A DNA stretch of 64,000 nt from Parachlamydiales bacterium (lineage in GTDB: Bacteria > Chlamydiota > Chlamydiia > Chlamydiales > Rhabdochlamydiaceae). Location of the stretch: positions 99,907-163,906 of the forward strand of contig JAHFTQ010000003.1 in NCBI GenBank assembly GCA_023265455.1. The letters run 5' to 3'. Both the position numbers and the translations under genes were made by a program. Positions within the stretch are counted from its first letter, which is position 1, and the number at the start of each line of letters is the position of its first letter. The notes below the pieces were generated by a model, which was given only the letters and a program-made list of their open reading frames with translations, was not told the origin of the DNA and did no database searches. Below, piece by piece: positions 27,158-35,904 of this stretch.

Positions 27158-28003
27158 ATGGTCTCAGAGTCGATTGCGACCCTATTTTTTTTGGGTTTCT
27201 TAGGATTTATCCTGAACTACTTTGCTTGGAAAAGAAAATTTTACATTCTCAGTAGCTACCCATCAATTCCCATCGAACTCAAGCACTTAGTTAGCATCTT
27301 CGCCATTTATATCAGTGCGACGTTTTTCTTACCCTATTATCTCATTTCGATCTTAAGCCGTCATTCTCAAGGAACTTTGACCTTTTCTCTCCTTGTCTCA
27401 CTTCAGTTCATTTTTATTCTCACCCTGATCATCGCGATGATTATCTATTGTAAATGTCAGGCCACCCCACTGTTTTCCCAGCTCTGGAAAAACAAAGCCT
27501 CTACCTCGTCTCGTTTCTACGATTGGAGCCTAGGCTTCTGTACATGGCTCTTAGCTTTTCCTGTCGTCGCTTTCGTCAGCCAATTTTTTGATCTTCTGCT
27601 CTATCTCATCTATAAACTAGAAAGCTATGAACAAGTGGCAGTCCGCTACCTCAAAACCTCGCTCCAATCCCCCTCCCTTCAAACCCTGGCTTTACTCTCC
27701 ATCGTCCTCTTCGCACCCGTGATCGAGGAATTTTTATTCCGCGGAACCCTGCAATCGTATCTCAAAAAAGGGCTCGGCGCTAAAGCCGCGATTATCCTTT
27801 CTGCTGCGGGCTTTGCTCTCTTTCATTTCTCTTCCGAACAAGGGTTAGGCAATCTCTCTTTAATCCCCTCCCTTTTCACCTTTGGCTGTTTTTTAGGTTA
27901 TATCTACGAAAGACAAGGCTCTCTTTTCGCCTCTATCGGCCTTCATATGGCATTTAATCTTGTCAATAGCCTCCGCATCTTATTTTCCGAGGGTTCCACA
28001 TGA
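27158..28003 (+). CDS. CPBP-family intramembrane metalloprotease
   Basis: 281 residues with about seven TM segments. The CPBP (Abi/Rce1-like) motifs are all present: EEFLFRG with Glu190-Glu191, FALFH with His223, and HMAFN with His263 and Asn267. Start set at ATG 27158, 1 bp after the lipoprotein stop and preceded by AGG; an in-frame TTG at 27113 would overlap the lipoprotein. Family members cleave prenylated or membrane peptides; substrate unknown. The stop overlaps the PP2C start (ATGA). Confidence 0.85.
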   Translation: MVSESIATLFFLGFLGFILNYFAWKRKFYILSSYPSIPIELKHLVSIFAIYISATFFLPYYLISILSRHSQGTLTFSLLVSLQFIFILTLIIAMIIYCKCQATPLFSQLWKNKASTSSRFYDWSLGFCTWLLAFPVVAFVSQFFDLLLYLIYKLESYEQVAVRYLKTSLQSPSLQTLALLSIVLFAPVIEEFLFRGTLQSYLKKGLGAKAAIILSAAGFALFHFSSEQGLGNLSLIPSLFTFGCFLGYIYERQGSLFASIGLHMAFNLVNSLRILFSEGST

Positions 28004-28737
28004 ATGTCAATATCCCCCACATCGAGAGCTTTGGCATTTCTGATATCGGGGTTTCACGCACCAACAATGAAGATGTCTTTGCCGAACTGCCCGAAGAGCA
28101 CTTCTATCTCTTAGCCGACGGAATGGGAGGCCATCTTGCGGGAGAAGTCGCCGCTAAAGAAGCCGTCTTGCATATGTGCGATAGCATCGAGCGTTTTCTA
28201 CGCACTAATCCCCTTCCCACACCTCTCATAGCCCAAAACCACCTGCAACAGAGCTTTTCTGAAGCCAACAATTGGATCCGCTCCCTCGCCTATCAACACG
28301 CCGATTTTGCCGGAATGGGAACGACCCTTTGCTGCATTTGGATCCTGGGTAAAGAGCTCTTATACGGCCACATCGGAGATAGCCGTATTTACCGGTACCG
28401 CAACCAAAAAATTGAACTCTTAACTAAAGACCATTCCCTCCGGCAAAAGATTTTGTCACTGGGTTACAGAGACGTTCTCACAAGAGCCCTTGGCATCTCT
28501 GCTGTCGCTGAACCCGATATCCAAAAAACCACCTTTCTTCCCGGCGATCTCTATCTTCTCAGCAGCGATGGTCTTCATGGCGCCCTTTCCGACCGTCAAA
28601 TTGAATCTATCCTAAGAAACCACCCCAGCCTCAAAGAGGCCGCCATTGAACTCGTCGAGGCTGCAAAAAAAGCTGGCAGCACAGACAATATCACTATCTT
28701 GATGTTAAAAAATGAAAAAGATCTATCTAGACAATAA
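28000..28737 (+). CDS. PP2C-family serine/threonine phosphatase
   Basis: Mg/Mn-dependent protein phosphatase of 245 residues, cytosolic. Motifs in order: DIGVSRTNNEDVF, LLADGMGGHLAGEVAA, MGTTLCC, GHIGDSRIYRYR, LTKDHSLR, LLSSDGLHGALSD and the closing STDNITILML. It should reverse Hanks-type kinase phosphorylation. In Chlamydia a PP2C gene (CT259) also neighbours a NifS-type gene. Starts inside the CPBP gene stop and overlaps the cysteine desulfurase start by 26 bp, so the three are translationally linked. Confidence 0.93.
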   Translation: MNVNIPHIESFGISDIGVSRTNNEDVFAELPEEHFYLLADGMGGHLAGEVAAKEAVLHMCDSIERFLRTNPLPTPLIAQNHLQQSFSEANNWIRSLAYQHADFAGMGTTLCCIWILGKELLYGHIGDSRIYRYRNQKIELLTKDHSLRQKILSLGYRDVLTRALGISAVAEPDIQKTTFLPGDLYLLSSDGLHGALSDRQIESILRNHPSLKEAAIELVEAAKKAGSTDNITILMLKNEKDLSRQ

Positions 28738-29845
28738 CGCAACCACTCCTCTCGACCCCCGCGTTATCGAAGCGCTACAAGAGACGCTGGTTCCCTTCCC
28801 CTTCAACCCCTCTAGCTCTCATGCCTTTGGCCAAGAGGCTAAACAACTCCTGACAAAATCACGCGATACCATCGCTCACGCTTTGCATCTCAAACCCCAG
28901 CAGCTCATCTTCACCTCCGGCGGCACCGAAGCCCTGAATTTCCTCCTCCGCGGCTTTTACTCCCTTGCCCCCGGCTGCCACATCCTCACCTCTAACGTTG
29001 AACACCCTGCCGTCTACGAAACCCTCCAGTCCCTCCCGGGAGCTCGTATCACTGATCTTCCCGCTGGTCTTTGGGGAGCCATCCAACCCCACCAAATCGA
29101 AGAAGCCATCACCCCTGAAACCCGCCTCATTACACTCACCGCAGCCAACAACATCACCGGCGTTGAAACCGACATCGCCGCCATTGCAGCCCTTGCTGAC
29201 AAACGAGGCATCCCCTTTGTTGTTGACGGCGTTCAAGTTCTTGGAAAAAAACCACTCCGTATTCCTCCTGGCGTCTCTGGCATGGCCTTTTCTGCTCACA
29301 AGCTTCACGGCCCCACCGGCATCGGCCTTGCCGCTCTCCTCACCCGTGATCCCGTTCCTCCCCTCATCACAGGAGGGTCCCAAGAACATGGCAAACGGGC
29401 AGGTACTCCTAACATCATCGGCATCGTCGGATTTGCCAAAGCCGCCGCTCTCCTTTCAACTGAACTTCCTGCAGCCACCGAAAAAATGAAAAACTTACGC
29501 GATCACCTCACCCACGGCCTCATGCAAGCCCTTGGCAATATCGTCGTTCATGGTCAAGGTCCTCGTCTTTGCAATACCGCTCATATCGGATTTCCGGGAG
29601 TGGACGGTGAAACCCTCCTCATGCAACTCGATCTCGCTGGCATTGCCGTCTCCCACGGGTCAGCCTGCACCTCCGGCGGCCTCGAGCCCTCTCCCATCCT
29701 CCTCAAAATGGGCATCCCCAATTCGCTGGCCCGCTCAAGCCTTCGCTTTTCCCTCAGCCGCTTTACCACCCTCGAAGATATCGACACCACCATCGACACC
29801 ATCTCTCATCTCATTAAAAAACCCTATAACCTTCCAAGGGAGTAA
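28712..29845 (+). CDS. Cysteine desulfurase (NifS/IscS family)
   Basis: PLP enzyme taking sulfur from cysteine for Fe-S clusters. 377 residues: KKIYLDNNATTPLDP at the start, SGGTEALNFLLRG, the PLP Lys in AFSAHKLHGPTG, GSQEHGKRAGTPN and active Cys in SHGSACTSGGLEPSP. The GSACTSG-type loop indicates the class I (NifS/IscS) group. A SufE-type acceptor is encoded at 50358; whether the two partner is inference. GC-rich third positions here are stronger than in neighbours. Confidence 0.93.
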   Translation: MKKIYLDNNATTPLDPRVIEALQETLVPFPFNPSSSHAFGQEAKQLLTKSRDTIAHALHLKPQQLIFTSGGTEALNFLLRGFYSLAPGCHILTSNVEHPAVYETLQSLPGARITDLPAGLWGAIQPHQIEEAITPETRLITLTAANNITGVETDIAAIAALADKRGIPFVVDGVQVLGKKPLRIPPGVSGMAFSAHKLHGPTGIGLAALLTRDPVPPLITGGSQEHGKRAGTPNIIGIVGFAKAAALLSTELPAATEKMKNLRDHLTHGLMQALGNIVVHGQGPRLCNTAHIGFPGVDGETLLMQLDLAGIAVSHGSACTSGGLEPSPILLKMGIPNSLARSSLRFSLSRFTTLEDIDTTIDTISHLIKKPYNLPRE

Positions 29846-30003
29846 AATATCGAAGCGCTTTATTTTTTGACCAAATGTTAGAAACTGTACGCAATCAACA
29901 ATAATACCTTAACTGTAAATCACTTAACTTCGACCAAGATACGATACATCGTATTATAGTCGCGACTAAAATACGATGTATCGTATTTTGGTCGCATGAT
30001 TTG
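29846..30003. other. Convergent intergenic region
   Basis: Gap between cysteine desulfurase and the coiled-coil gene. Apart from the 64-bp palindrome at 29931-29994 I see no gene or RNA. The palindrome may serve as terminator for both. Confidence 0.6.
29931..29994. repeat. 64-bp loopless palindrome, each arm itself palindromic
   Basis: Two 32-bp arms (29931-29962 and 29963-29994) are inverted copies with two mismatches and no loop, centred on CGCG. Each arm also contains ATACGAT-AC-ATCGTAT (GT in the other), a smaller palindrome, so the DNA can form one long hairpin or two short ones. It ends 9 bp from the 3' end of the coiled-coil gene. Confidence 0.9.
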
Positions 30004-31023
30004 CTAGGTTTGAGAAGACCGATTTTTAGCCTGCTCCATGGCAATCTGGTTAATGTGTGATAAAGCCCGTGCTCCCGAGGCTCCCTCGATAGCTTTTTCA
30101 GCAATCTCTTTAACCTCTTTTTTCGCTTCATCCAGCTGTTTCTGAAGCCGCACAATTTGTTCCTGTTGATTTGCAAGCGTCTCCTCTAGAGATTTCACTT
30201 TCATCTCAGAGATCCTCTGTTCCGACTCTCGATCTTTTTGCAAAACAAAAAGCTGTTGAGAAAACCGCTGCTCGGTTTGCATTGCGGCCTCATCACGCGC
30301 TTTATCGGCCGTTTCTTTCAGGCGCAAGGGAAAAGCCTCCACTGTCCTTTGCAATTCTTTAAGATGATCTTCCTGAGCCTTTAAAAGCTCTTCTCGTTGC
30401 TGCCAGCTTTTTTCCAAAACCTCTTGTTTTTCCAGATTTTGTCTCTCGCGAAGAGTCATCTCTGCTTCGTACTTATCTTGAGCTTTTTTTCTCTCGATTT
30501 TCTGCTGATAATTGTACTCTTCTGTCTCTCTTAGCCGGGTGATCTTGAGGTTTTTTTCATACTCAGCACCCTCTTCCTCTTTCTGCTCTTTTTCCTGCTC
30601 CCACTGAGCTTTCATTGCTGTTACTTCAAGCTCTAAGTCTCTCTTTTTACTCTGATAATCTTCAATGAGCTGATCAAGAGCTGTTGCAGCCACATCGATT
30701 TTGTGAAGCTTTTCTAACTGCTCATTTTCAATCACAATCGCACCCCTCACTTGGTGGAGCAGATTGACCTCGCCAACGAGCTTTTCAGATAAATTACCAA
30801 GAGCTCTTGTGATCTCTGATCCCAAATCACCCATCTTGCGAATGATCATCTCCACGCTGATATCACTCACAGCATTGCGAATAGCCGCTTCTTGAAGCTG
30901 AGTAGAAATCGTTTCTCTTGACGAAACAGAAGCTTTATCTTCTGCCACCTCTTCAGCAATGGATGCAAATTCTTGTTGAATTTCGCTTTTGGTGCGTTTG
31001 CTGCGGGCTGTTTTTGGTGCCAT
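30004..31023 (-). CDS. Coiled-coil protein
   Basis: 339 residues; not recognised as a family. From about residue 110 to 310 it is almost pure Lys/Glu/Gln-rich heptad coiled coil (for example LEKQEVLEKSWQQREELLKA). The N-terminus (MAPKTARSKRTKSEIQQ) is basic. Start set at ATG 31023, which has a strong AGGAGGAG ribosome site; the in-frame upstream TTG/ATG extension lacks one. No membrane segment. Could be a cytosolic structural protein or an effector; coiled-coil proteins are common among chlamydial substrates but this is not proof. Confidence 0.75.
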   Translation of the reverse strand: MAPKTARSKRTKSEIQQEFASIAEEVAEDKASVSSRETISTQLQEAAIRNAVSDISVEMIIRKMGDLGSEITRALGNLSEKLVGEVNLLHQVRGAIVIENEQLEKLHKIDVAATALDQLIEDYQSKKRDLELEVTAMKAQWEQEKEQKEEEGAEYEKNLKITRLRETEEYNYQQKIERKKAQDKYEAEMTLRERQNLEKQEVLEKSWQQREELLKAQEDHLKELQRTVEAFPLRLKETADKARDEAAMQTEQRFSQQLFVLQKDRESEQRISEMKVKSLEETLANQQEQIVRLQKQLDEAKKEVKEIAEKAIEGASGARALSHINQIAMEQAKNRSSQT

Positions 31024-31096
31024 CACTCTCCTCCTGGATAATTTTGACCCAGTATCTAACATCGATTTCTAATAATCAATTGATTTTTTCTAACAA

Positions 31097-32077
31097 ATGT
31101 GTAGACTTACTTCAGAGGTGGTTGTGGGTCTTAGTAAATTTCTTGATCCGAAAAATGATTTCGCTTTTCGGCGAATTTTTGGCACTGAAAAAAACAAAGA
31201 CATCCTTATCCATTTTCTCAATGATATGATCCCCTTTCCCGGCGGAGCAAAAATTCAGACGGTGACGTTTTTAAAAACGTCACAGGACCCCGATACAGCA
31301 TTAAAAAAGCAGAGCATCGTTGATGTTTTGTGTGTTGATGAAAAGGGAAGTCAGTACATCGTCGAAATGCAAGTGGCCAGCACAAAAGGCTTTGAAAAAA
31401 GAGCCCAGTACTATGCCGCCAAAGCGTATGTTAACCAGATGAATTCGGGAGATGCCTACCATAACCTCAAAGAGATCATCTTCCTAGCCATTACCGATTT
31501 TGTCATGTTTGAAAACAAGGACAAATACAAATCCGACCATGTGATTCTTGATAGAGAAACGATGGAGCATGACCTGAAAGATTTTTACTTCAGTTTTTTG
31601 GAATTACCTAAGTTTAACAAAAACATGCACCAGCTCGAAAATGTCGTCGAAAAGTGGGCCTATTTTTTCAAATATGCCCCAGAGACTTCTCCAGAAGATT
31701 TAAAAGAGATCATCGGCAACGATACAATCCTTGAAAAAGCCTATAATGTCTTAAATCAGTTTTATTGGTCCGAGAAAGAAGTCATTGCCTACGAAGATGA
31801 GCTCAAAAGAAAACGGGATGAACGTGCTGTCTATGACCAAAAAGTTTTTGAAGGCGAAACTAAAGGCATAGCAAAAGGAAGAGCTGAGGGAATAGTTGAG
31901 GGTGAAGCGATAGGTTTTGTTAAGGGAAAAGAAGAAGGCATAACCGAGGGCGTTCAACTCGCAAAACTACAAATGGCTAAGCAACTTCTTAACCAAGGCG
32001 TTAGCCTCGACGTCATCCAAACCACTACCGGTTTACGACCGGAAGAAATTGATGCCCTGGCCGAAGTCTCAAAATAA
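31097..32077 (+). CDS. Rpn-family (PD-(D/E)XK) recombination-promoting nuclease
   Basis: 326 residues. N-terminal signature FLDPKNDFAFRRIFGTEKNK and FLNDMI, nuclease core SIVDVLCVDEKGSQYIVEMQ (Asp, Glu-x-Gln), then KRAQYYAAKAYVNQM, all typical of Rpn/YhgA-like proteins. Near the C-terminus a Gly-Glu-Lys repeat (GETKGIAKGRAEGIVEG) of period about 4-8 is usual for this family. E. coli RpnA-type members cut DNA and raise RecA-independent recombination. Multi-copy and patchy in Chlamydia-like genomes, so probably mobile or horizontally acquired. ATG at 31097. Confidence 0.88.
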   Translation: MCRLTSEVVVGLSKFLDPKNDFAFRRIFGTEKNKDILIHFLNDMIPFPGGAKIQTVTFLKTSQDPDTALKKQSIVDVLCVDEKGSQYIVEMQVASTKGFEKRAQYYAAKAYVNQMNSGDAYHNLKEIIFLAITDFVMFENKDKYKSDHVILDRETMEHDLKDFYFSFLELPKFNKNMHQLENVVEKWAYFFKYAPETSPEDLKEIIGNDTILEKAYNVLNQFYWSEKEVIAYEDELKRKRDERAVYDQKVFEGETKGIAKGRAEGIVEGEAIGFVKGKEEGITEGVQLAKLQMAKQLLNQGVSLDVIQTTTGLRPEEIDALAEVSK

Positions 32078-32085
32078 ACTCTTTA

Positions 32086-33426
32086 TCATTGTTTATGGCG
32101 TTTGAAAGGTGTCGGTGTCCGGATCTCTTCTAGGAATTTCTCATATTCTTCTTGAGTTCCATAGGCAGGAACCAGCTTTTTCGCACGTTCATAAAAGGCA
32201 TCATCTAGGGGAATTGAAAGACTCTGTAGATCTCCTTGCGATTTAGGAATTTTAAAAGGGTCCTTCACCTCAGGAATTTCTCCTTTTCCCTTCTCTACAA
32301 TTGAAAGCACCGTTTGTAAAAAGAGACGAGCTTTGTCGTAATAAAAAGAGTCCAGACAAAAAGACATGCGACCTATACTTACAGATTTTATTGCCTCTTC
32401 CAGACAGGTCCCTTCGGTAGCGGCTTCACAAGCCAACCAAAGATACTCTTCAAGCCTCTTCCCTCGTTGTTCAGCTTCCGTGATATCTGTTTTTATATTC
32501 TTAACACGCTCATAAGCATCAACAATTCTCCCTAAAAGTTTACTAAGAAATCTTATAACGTTATCTTTCTCTTTTAGTAAAAAGATTTGATGCGATTTAT
32601 ATGCAGCTTCTCTTTTAGCGAAAAGAACCTTAAATTCGATCACTTTTACAAAAATAGGAGTGAGAAGTTGATCAAAAGTTGAAGACTTAACGCTGCCATT
32701 AATTAGAAGTTGCTTACCTTTCTCCAGGAACAAATTGAGTTCTACCAACCTATTTTCAACCCATTTCTTTTTTTCCTCAGGGGTTTTCGGTTGTTGAGCC
32801 AACTGATCATTTCCCCATTTAGAAAAATTATATTTAAACAATGCTTCTTTAAATAATATTTCTGTTTCAAAACTATACAAAAAGTTTAACTTCTCCTTAG
32901 AAGTTTCTAGAGAATAATATTCCTCTCTATAAGTAGCTGCTCCAACCCTTACTTGCCTAAGTTCTTCCTCCTTTATTTTAAGGTAGCAGCTTGCCTGCAG
33001 ATATCTCAGGAATGCACAACCTGTCATGGCTAAAGAGCTGACAAAAGCAATCATCCGAACATAGGGAATCTTTGACATCGTGAATCGCGACACTACTAGC
33101 GCTGCTCCCAAAAGAGCACTTCCTAAGGCTATATTTTTCATGGCCTGACCGACAATATTCCCGACTCGTAAACATGAGGTTATCCCCGGCGTCTCTAAGA
33201 TAAATAACTGATCGACTACACACTTTTGATCTTCTCGTATAACAACACGCTTTCCTAAATCGTCCGTCGTCACTTTTTGGATCATCAATTCAAGGTTAAA
33301 GTCAGCAGGCGGCTGAATCAAATTTTCTCCAGGAGGCTCGCTGTAAATTGAGCTCCAGTGGTCGGTCGTCCCATAAACCAAAAAATTAAAATAATCTTTA
33401 TATGTAACAGAGCGGTTAACGGTCAT
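32086..33426 (-). CDS. Inc-like membrane protein, candidate inclusion-membrane effector
   Basis: Not recognised by family. 446 residues from ATG 33426, which has AGGGGG upstream; the longer reading begins with TTG. Residues about 98-114 and 121-143 are two hydrophobic segments separated by a short turn (TMSKIP), the bilobed hairpin that marks chlamydial Inc proteins. The rest is cytoplasmic-type, charged and mostly helical, with a long C-terminal region. Location in an inclusion membrane and type III export are inferred. Convergent with the Rpn gene, 8 bp apart. Confidence 0.65.
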   Translation of the reverse strand: MTVNRSVTYKDYFNFLVYGTTDHWSSIYSEPPGENLIQPPADFNLELMIQKVTTDDLGKRVVIREDQKCVVDQLFILETPGITSCLRVGNIVGQAMKNIALGSALLGAALVVSRFTMSKIPYVRMIAFVSSLAMTGCAFLRYLQASCYLKIKEEELRQVRVGAATYREEYYSLETSKEKLNFLYSFETEILFKEALFKYNFSKWGNDQLAQQPKTPEEKKKWVENRLVELNLFLEKGKQLLINGSVKSSTFDQLLTPIFVKVIEFKVLFAKREAAYKSHQIFLLKEKDNVIRFLSKLLGRIVDAYERVKNIKTDITEAEQRGKRLEEYLWLACEAATEGTCLEEAIKSVSIGRMSFCLDSFYYDKARLFLQTVLSIVEKGKGEIPEVKDPFKIPKSQGDLQSLSIPLDDAFYERAKKLVPAYGTQEEYEKFLEEIRTPTPFKRHKQ

Positions 33427-33447
33427 AAAAGGCCCCCTAAACCGCAA

Positions 33448-33602
33448 GAGGATATCCTAAAAATTCTTAAGCTCAAATAGAATTTATAACGTTCTTATTC
33501 ATAACGGGTTGTATAGGTCCCAGGCTAACCCCCTTATCCATAAAATATTAGCTAACAATCCTCAAAATATGTTACAATAGTGCCCGAAAAGGAAAAAGAG
33601 CC
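33448..33602. other. Divergent intergenic promoter region
   Basis: Between the Inc-like gene and the next plus-strand gene. A -10-like TACAAT lies at 33573-33578, 24 nt before the ATG at 33603, with GGAAAAAGAG as ribosome site; the -35 is poor. Nothing else seen. Confidence 0.4.
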
Positions 33603-34097
33603 ATGAAGAACCCTCGGGACTTAACCGACAAAATCCAGAAGACCCTGAGCCGCAAGGAGAAGACTGCTTCTCCTCCCCACTCGTATGCAAAAGTGCCTGC
33701 CTTAAAGGTCTCCTCTCAAGTTCCGGCACCCCTCCCCACCCAAAAAAAGGACCTCTCTAATACAAGTCCCGTCTCCAACGCATGGAACGCAGAGGTCACC
33801 CAGACTATCGCTTGTTCTTGCCATATGGAGTCAGATTCAGTCCCTGGCGCGCATCTCATTCCTGAGAGAGTCCACCGCTGGAAGATTAAGAACCACTCAT
33901 CCATCATCCGTAAGATGCAAGACCACATTCGGCCTAAAGCCACCGAACTTCCCGAAAAAATCTCAGTCTTTACTACCGAGAAAGACCAGGAGACCAAAAA
34001 TGACAATCGGAAGCAAGACGAGCTCTGGCGCGATATGATGAAAAATCAAGAAGAGCGGCACTTTCATCTAGGCCGCATCACAAACTTCTTTACTTAG
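33603..34097 (+). CDS. Hypothetical basic, Pro/Ser-rich protein
   Basis: Not recognised. 164 residues with AGGAAAAAGAG before the ATG. The first 60 residues are Lys/Ser/Pro-rich and probably disordered; the middle has an isolated IACSCH motif; the C-terminal half is charged (KDQETKNDNRKQDELW). No membrane segment or signal peptide. The stop is 2 bp before a 160-bp inverted repeat. Real gene status is supported by the ribosome site and the -10-like box; function unknown. Confidence 0.6.
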   Translation: MKNPRDLTDKIQKTLSRKEKTASPPHSYAKVPALKVSSQVPAPLPTQKKDLSNTSPVSNAWNAEVTQTIACSCHMESDSVPGAHLIPERVHRWKIKNHSSIIRKMQDHIRPKATELPEKISVFTTEKDQETKNDNRKQDELWRDMMKNQEERHFHLGRITNFFT

Positions 34098-34099
34098 GA

Positions 34100-34259
34100 C
34101 TCGTAAAGGAATAACTTCCCAATCTTAAACTGCGCGAAAGCTCCCGCGGTTGCGCGATCGCAAGTGGGTCAGTATTGAGATTTAATACGGACCCACTTGC
34201 GATCACACAACCCCGGGGCTTTGGCGCAGTTTAAGATGCGGAAGTTATTCCTTTATGAG
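34100..34259. repeat. Long inverted repeat A, arms about 71 bp
   Basis: Left arm 34100-34170 and right arm 34189-34259 are inverted copies with roughly ten mismatches, around an 18-nt centre that itself pairs (GTATT/AATAC). The arms include the shared words TAAAGGAATAACTTCC, ATCTTAAACTGCGC and GATCGCAAGTGGGTC. It starts 2 bp after one gene's stop and its right arm covers the last ten or so codons of the lipase-like gene on the other strand. Far longer than a normal terminator. Confidence 0.92.
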
Positions 34260-35691
34260 CCCTTGCCACTTGAGCCTCAAAATACTTTTTGTAGGAGACG
34301 TGGAAATAGCCCAGCGTAAGGATATAAAAGATCCATGCCACCCCCTTGCGAATTCCCTCTAGTTGCAACCCTCGTGATAAATAGGCCGCAGTTGCTTTTA
34401 TCTCCGTCACCGTAAAAGCCGCCAGTGTTGTCTGCCTCGTAGGGGCATTGAAAGAGAAAATGAACTCCCAAGCTTTCGTGATCAGGGATAGTTTCTCGAA
34501 GGAGTCGATAGCCGAGTTTTCTGGAACAATTGAAAGTACCTGAACCTTATGGTACCCGCAGCCTACATGGGAGCCTCCGACTAACGGAACCATATCCATT
34601 TGGTGATCTTTAACCAATCCTTCGTTAACAATAACTTTAACTTTAGGAGAATCGTTGTTTGTTTGATGAAAAGTGTCGCGAAAAATCTTGCCAGCTTCCT
34701 CGCTAACTCCAATAGAGGCGTAAGTAATTACGCTACAAACTGTGGTCTGAGTGCACCGAGCAATCAGCGGGGCCAGATATTGAACCTGAGCGCCTCCTTG
34801 GCTTTTTCCAAGAAGAGTTATTTTTTCAACCTGGTTCTTTTGCAAATAATCTTGGATTTGAGGCCAAAGCGCTTGAACTGCAAGCATACCTGGCTCCCAC
34901 GAAAAGTAGCCTCCTGTCGCATTCCAATGCATCGCCGTTCCTCGACACACAAGGAACCTCTCTTCGCCATTGATTCTTTTTAAAATGCTTGCATATCCTC
35001 CCTTCCCTGAAAAAACAGCATCATAAACCAAGCATTGATCGGTGCTTAGCACCGTACCCATAGGTGGTTCGCGATCCCCTAACCGCGATGTAATAATTTC
35101 TGCAAAGCAGATAGAGGCTTCTACTTCCCCAAGATCTGGTTTTAAAGAATAGGCATACATATCCAATTGAATTTTGACTCTTTCGCGCAACCCTTCAAGA
35201 CCTTTTCCAGAACTCTTCACAGCATCGTGGTAAGAAATTTCCGGAATACATCCAAAAAATAGATCGTCGACTTCTTTGAAAGGGATTAACTCCCGATATA
35301 ACTTATCAATCCTAGGGTCGCTCAGATCTTTGAGCTCTCTGTGATTCAAGGCCGCTGCCGCTTCAGTGAGATCCTCTATTCTGATGTTGCCTAGGTGTAA
35401 AAAGACAAGTTCCAGAACTTTTCTATTTAAGATTAATCGGTTGCCTTCATAGTCAGAGCGGTAGTGTTGAAGCTCGGGCTGATTAAAAATTCTAGTCAGT
35501 CGCTTTTCACCAATCAGTGATTTAAAATTTGCAAGCGACTGTGGGTCTTCTGTGGAAGAGGCCTTCAAAGGCTGAAGAATAAATGAGTAGCTTGTCCCTA
35601 CGCGTTGAATCAGGCATTTTTGTCCTTGGCTATCGGGGCTGGCAAAAAGATTGACAACAGGGGTTAAATTATTTGCTCGCACAGTTGTCAT
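34231..35691 (-). CDS. Class-3-lipase-like alpha/beta hydrolase, candidate effector
   Basis: 486 residues from ATG 35691, which has GGAGGAAC upstream; a longer reading to 35925 runs through an inverted repeat and is rejected. The C-terminal half has the class 3 lipase order: FLVCRGTAMHW (oxyanion RGT motif) followed about 45 residues later by the nucleophile elbow GKSQGG with Ser297. A downstream GGSHVGCGYH could supply Asp/His. Near the end is a hydrophobic segment (about 455-475). No signal peptide, as expected for a cytosolic or type III secreted protein. The first 200 residues are not recognised. Long inverted repeats lie at both ends of the gene. Confidence 0.7.
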   Translation of the reverse strand: MTTVRANNLTPVVNLFASPDSQGQKCLIQRVGTSYSFILQPLKASSTEDPQSLANFKSLIGEKRLTRIFNQPELQHYRSDYEGNRLILNRKVLELVFLHLGNIRIEDLTEAAAALNHRELKDLSDPRIDKLYRELIPFKEVDDLFFGCIPEISYHDAVKSSGKGLEGLRERVKIQLDMYAYSLKPDLGEVEASICFAEIITSRLGDREPPMGTVLSTDQCLVYDAVFSGKGGYASILKRINGEERFLVCRGTAMHWNATGGYFSWEPGMLAVQALWPQIQDYLQKNQVEKITLLGKSQGGAQVQYLAPLIARCTQTTVCSVITYASIGVSEEAGKIFRDTFHQTNNDSPKVKVIVNEGLVKDHQMDMVPLVGGSHVGCGYHKVQVLSIVPENSAIDSFEKLSLITKAWEFIFSFNAPTRQTTLAAFTVTEIKATAAYLSRGLQLEGIRKGVAWIFYILTLGYFHVSYKKYFEAQVARAHKGITSAS

Positions 35692-35725
35692 GAACGTTCC
35701 TCCAAAATAGATCCCTGTAGATACT

Positions 35726-35895
35726 GGACCTCTTTCGAAACTAAGGTTCTGTCGATTTTCTGGTTCTTTTGAGCCGATTTTCGATTTCTTTTGCAGGGGT
35801 AATATCAACATTCGTATATTACCCCTGCAAAAGAAATCGAAAATCAGCCAAAATAACCCAGAAAATCGACGAACCCTTAATTTCGAAAGAGGTCC
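35726..35895. repeat. Long inverted repeat B, arms 80 bp
   Basis: Left arm 35726-35805 and right arm 35816-35895 are inverted copies with a 10-nt loop and roughly ten mismatches. Blocks such as GGACCTCTTTCGAAA, GTCGATTTTCTGG and a 30-bp perfect inner stem beginning GATTTTCGATTTC are shared. It lies between the lipase-like gene start and the PLP-enzyme start, in both 5' regions. Sequence is unrelated to repeat A, though architecture is the same. Confidence 0.93.
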
Positions 35896-35904
35896 GATGG
35901 AAGA

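Noticed and set aside
34100..34259. Repeat A as an ordinary rho-independent terminator
   Set aside because: Arms of about 71 bp, no U-run, and overlap with coding sequence; far outside the normal terminator form.
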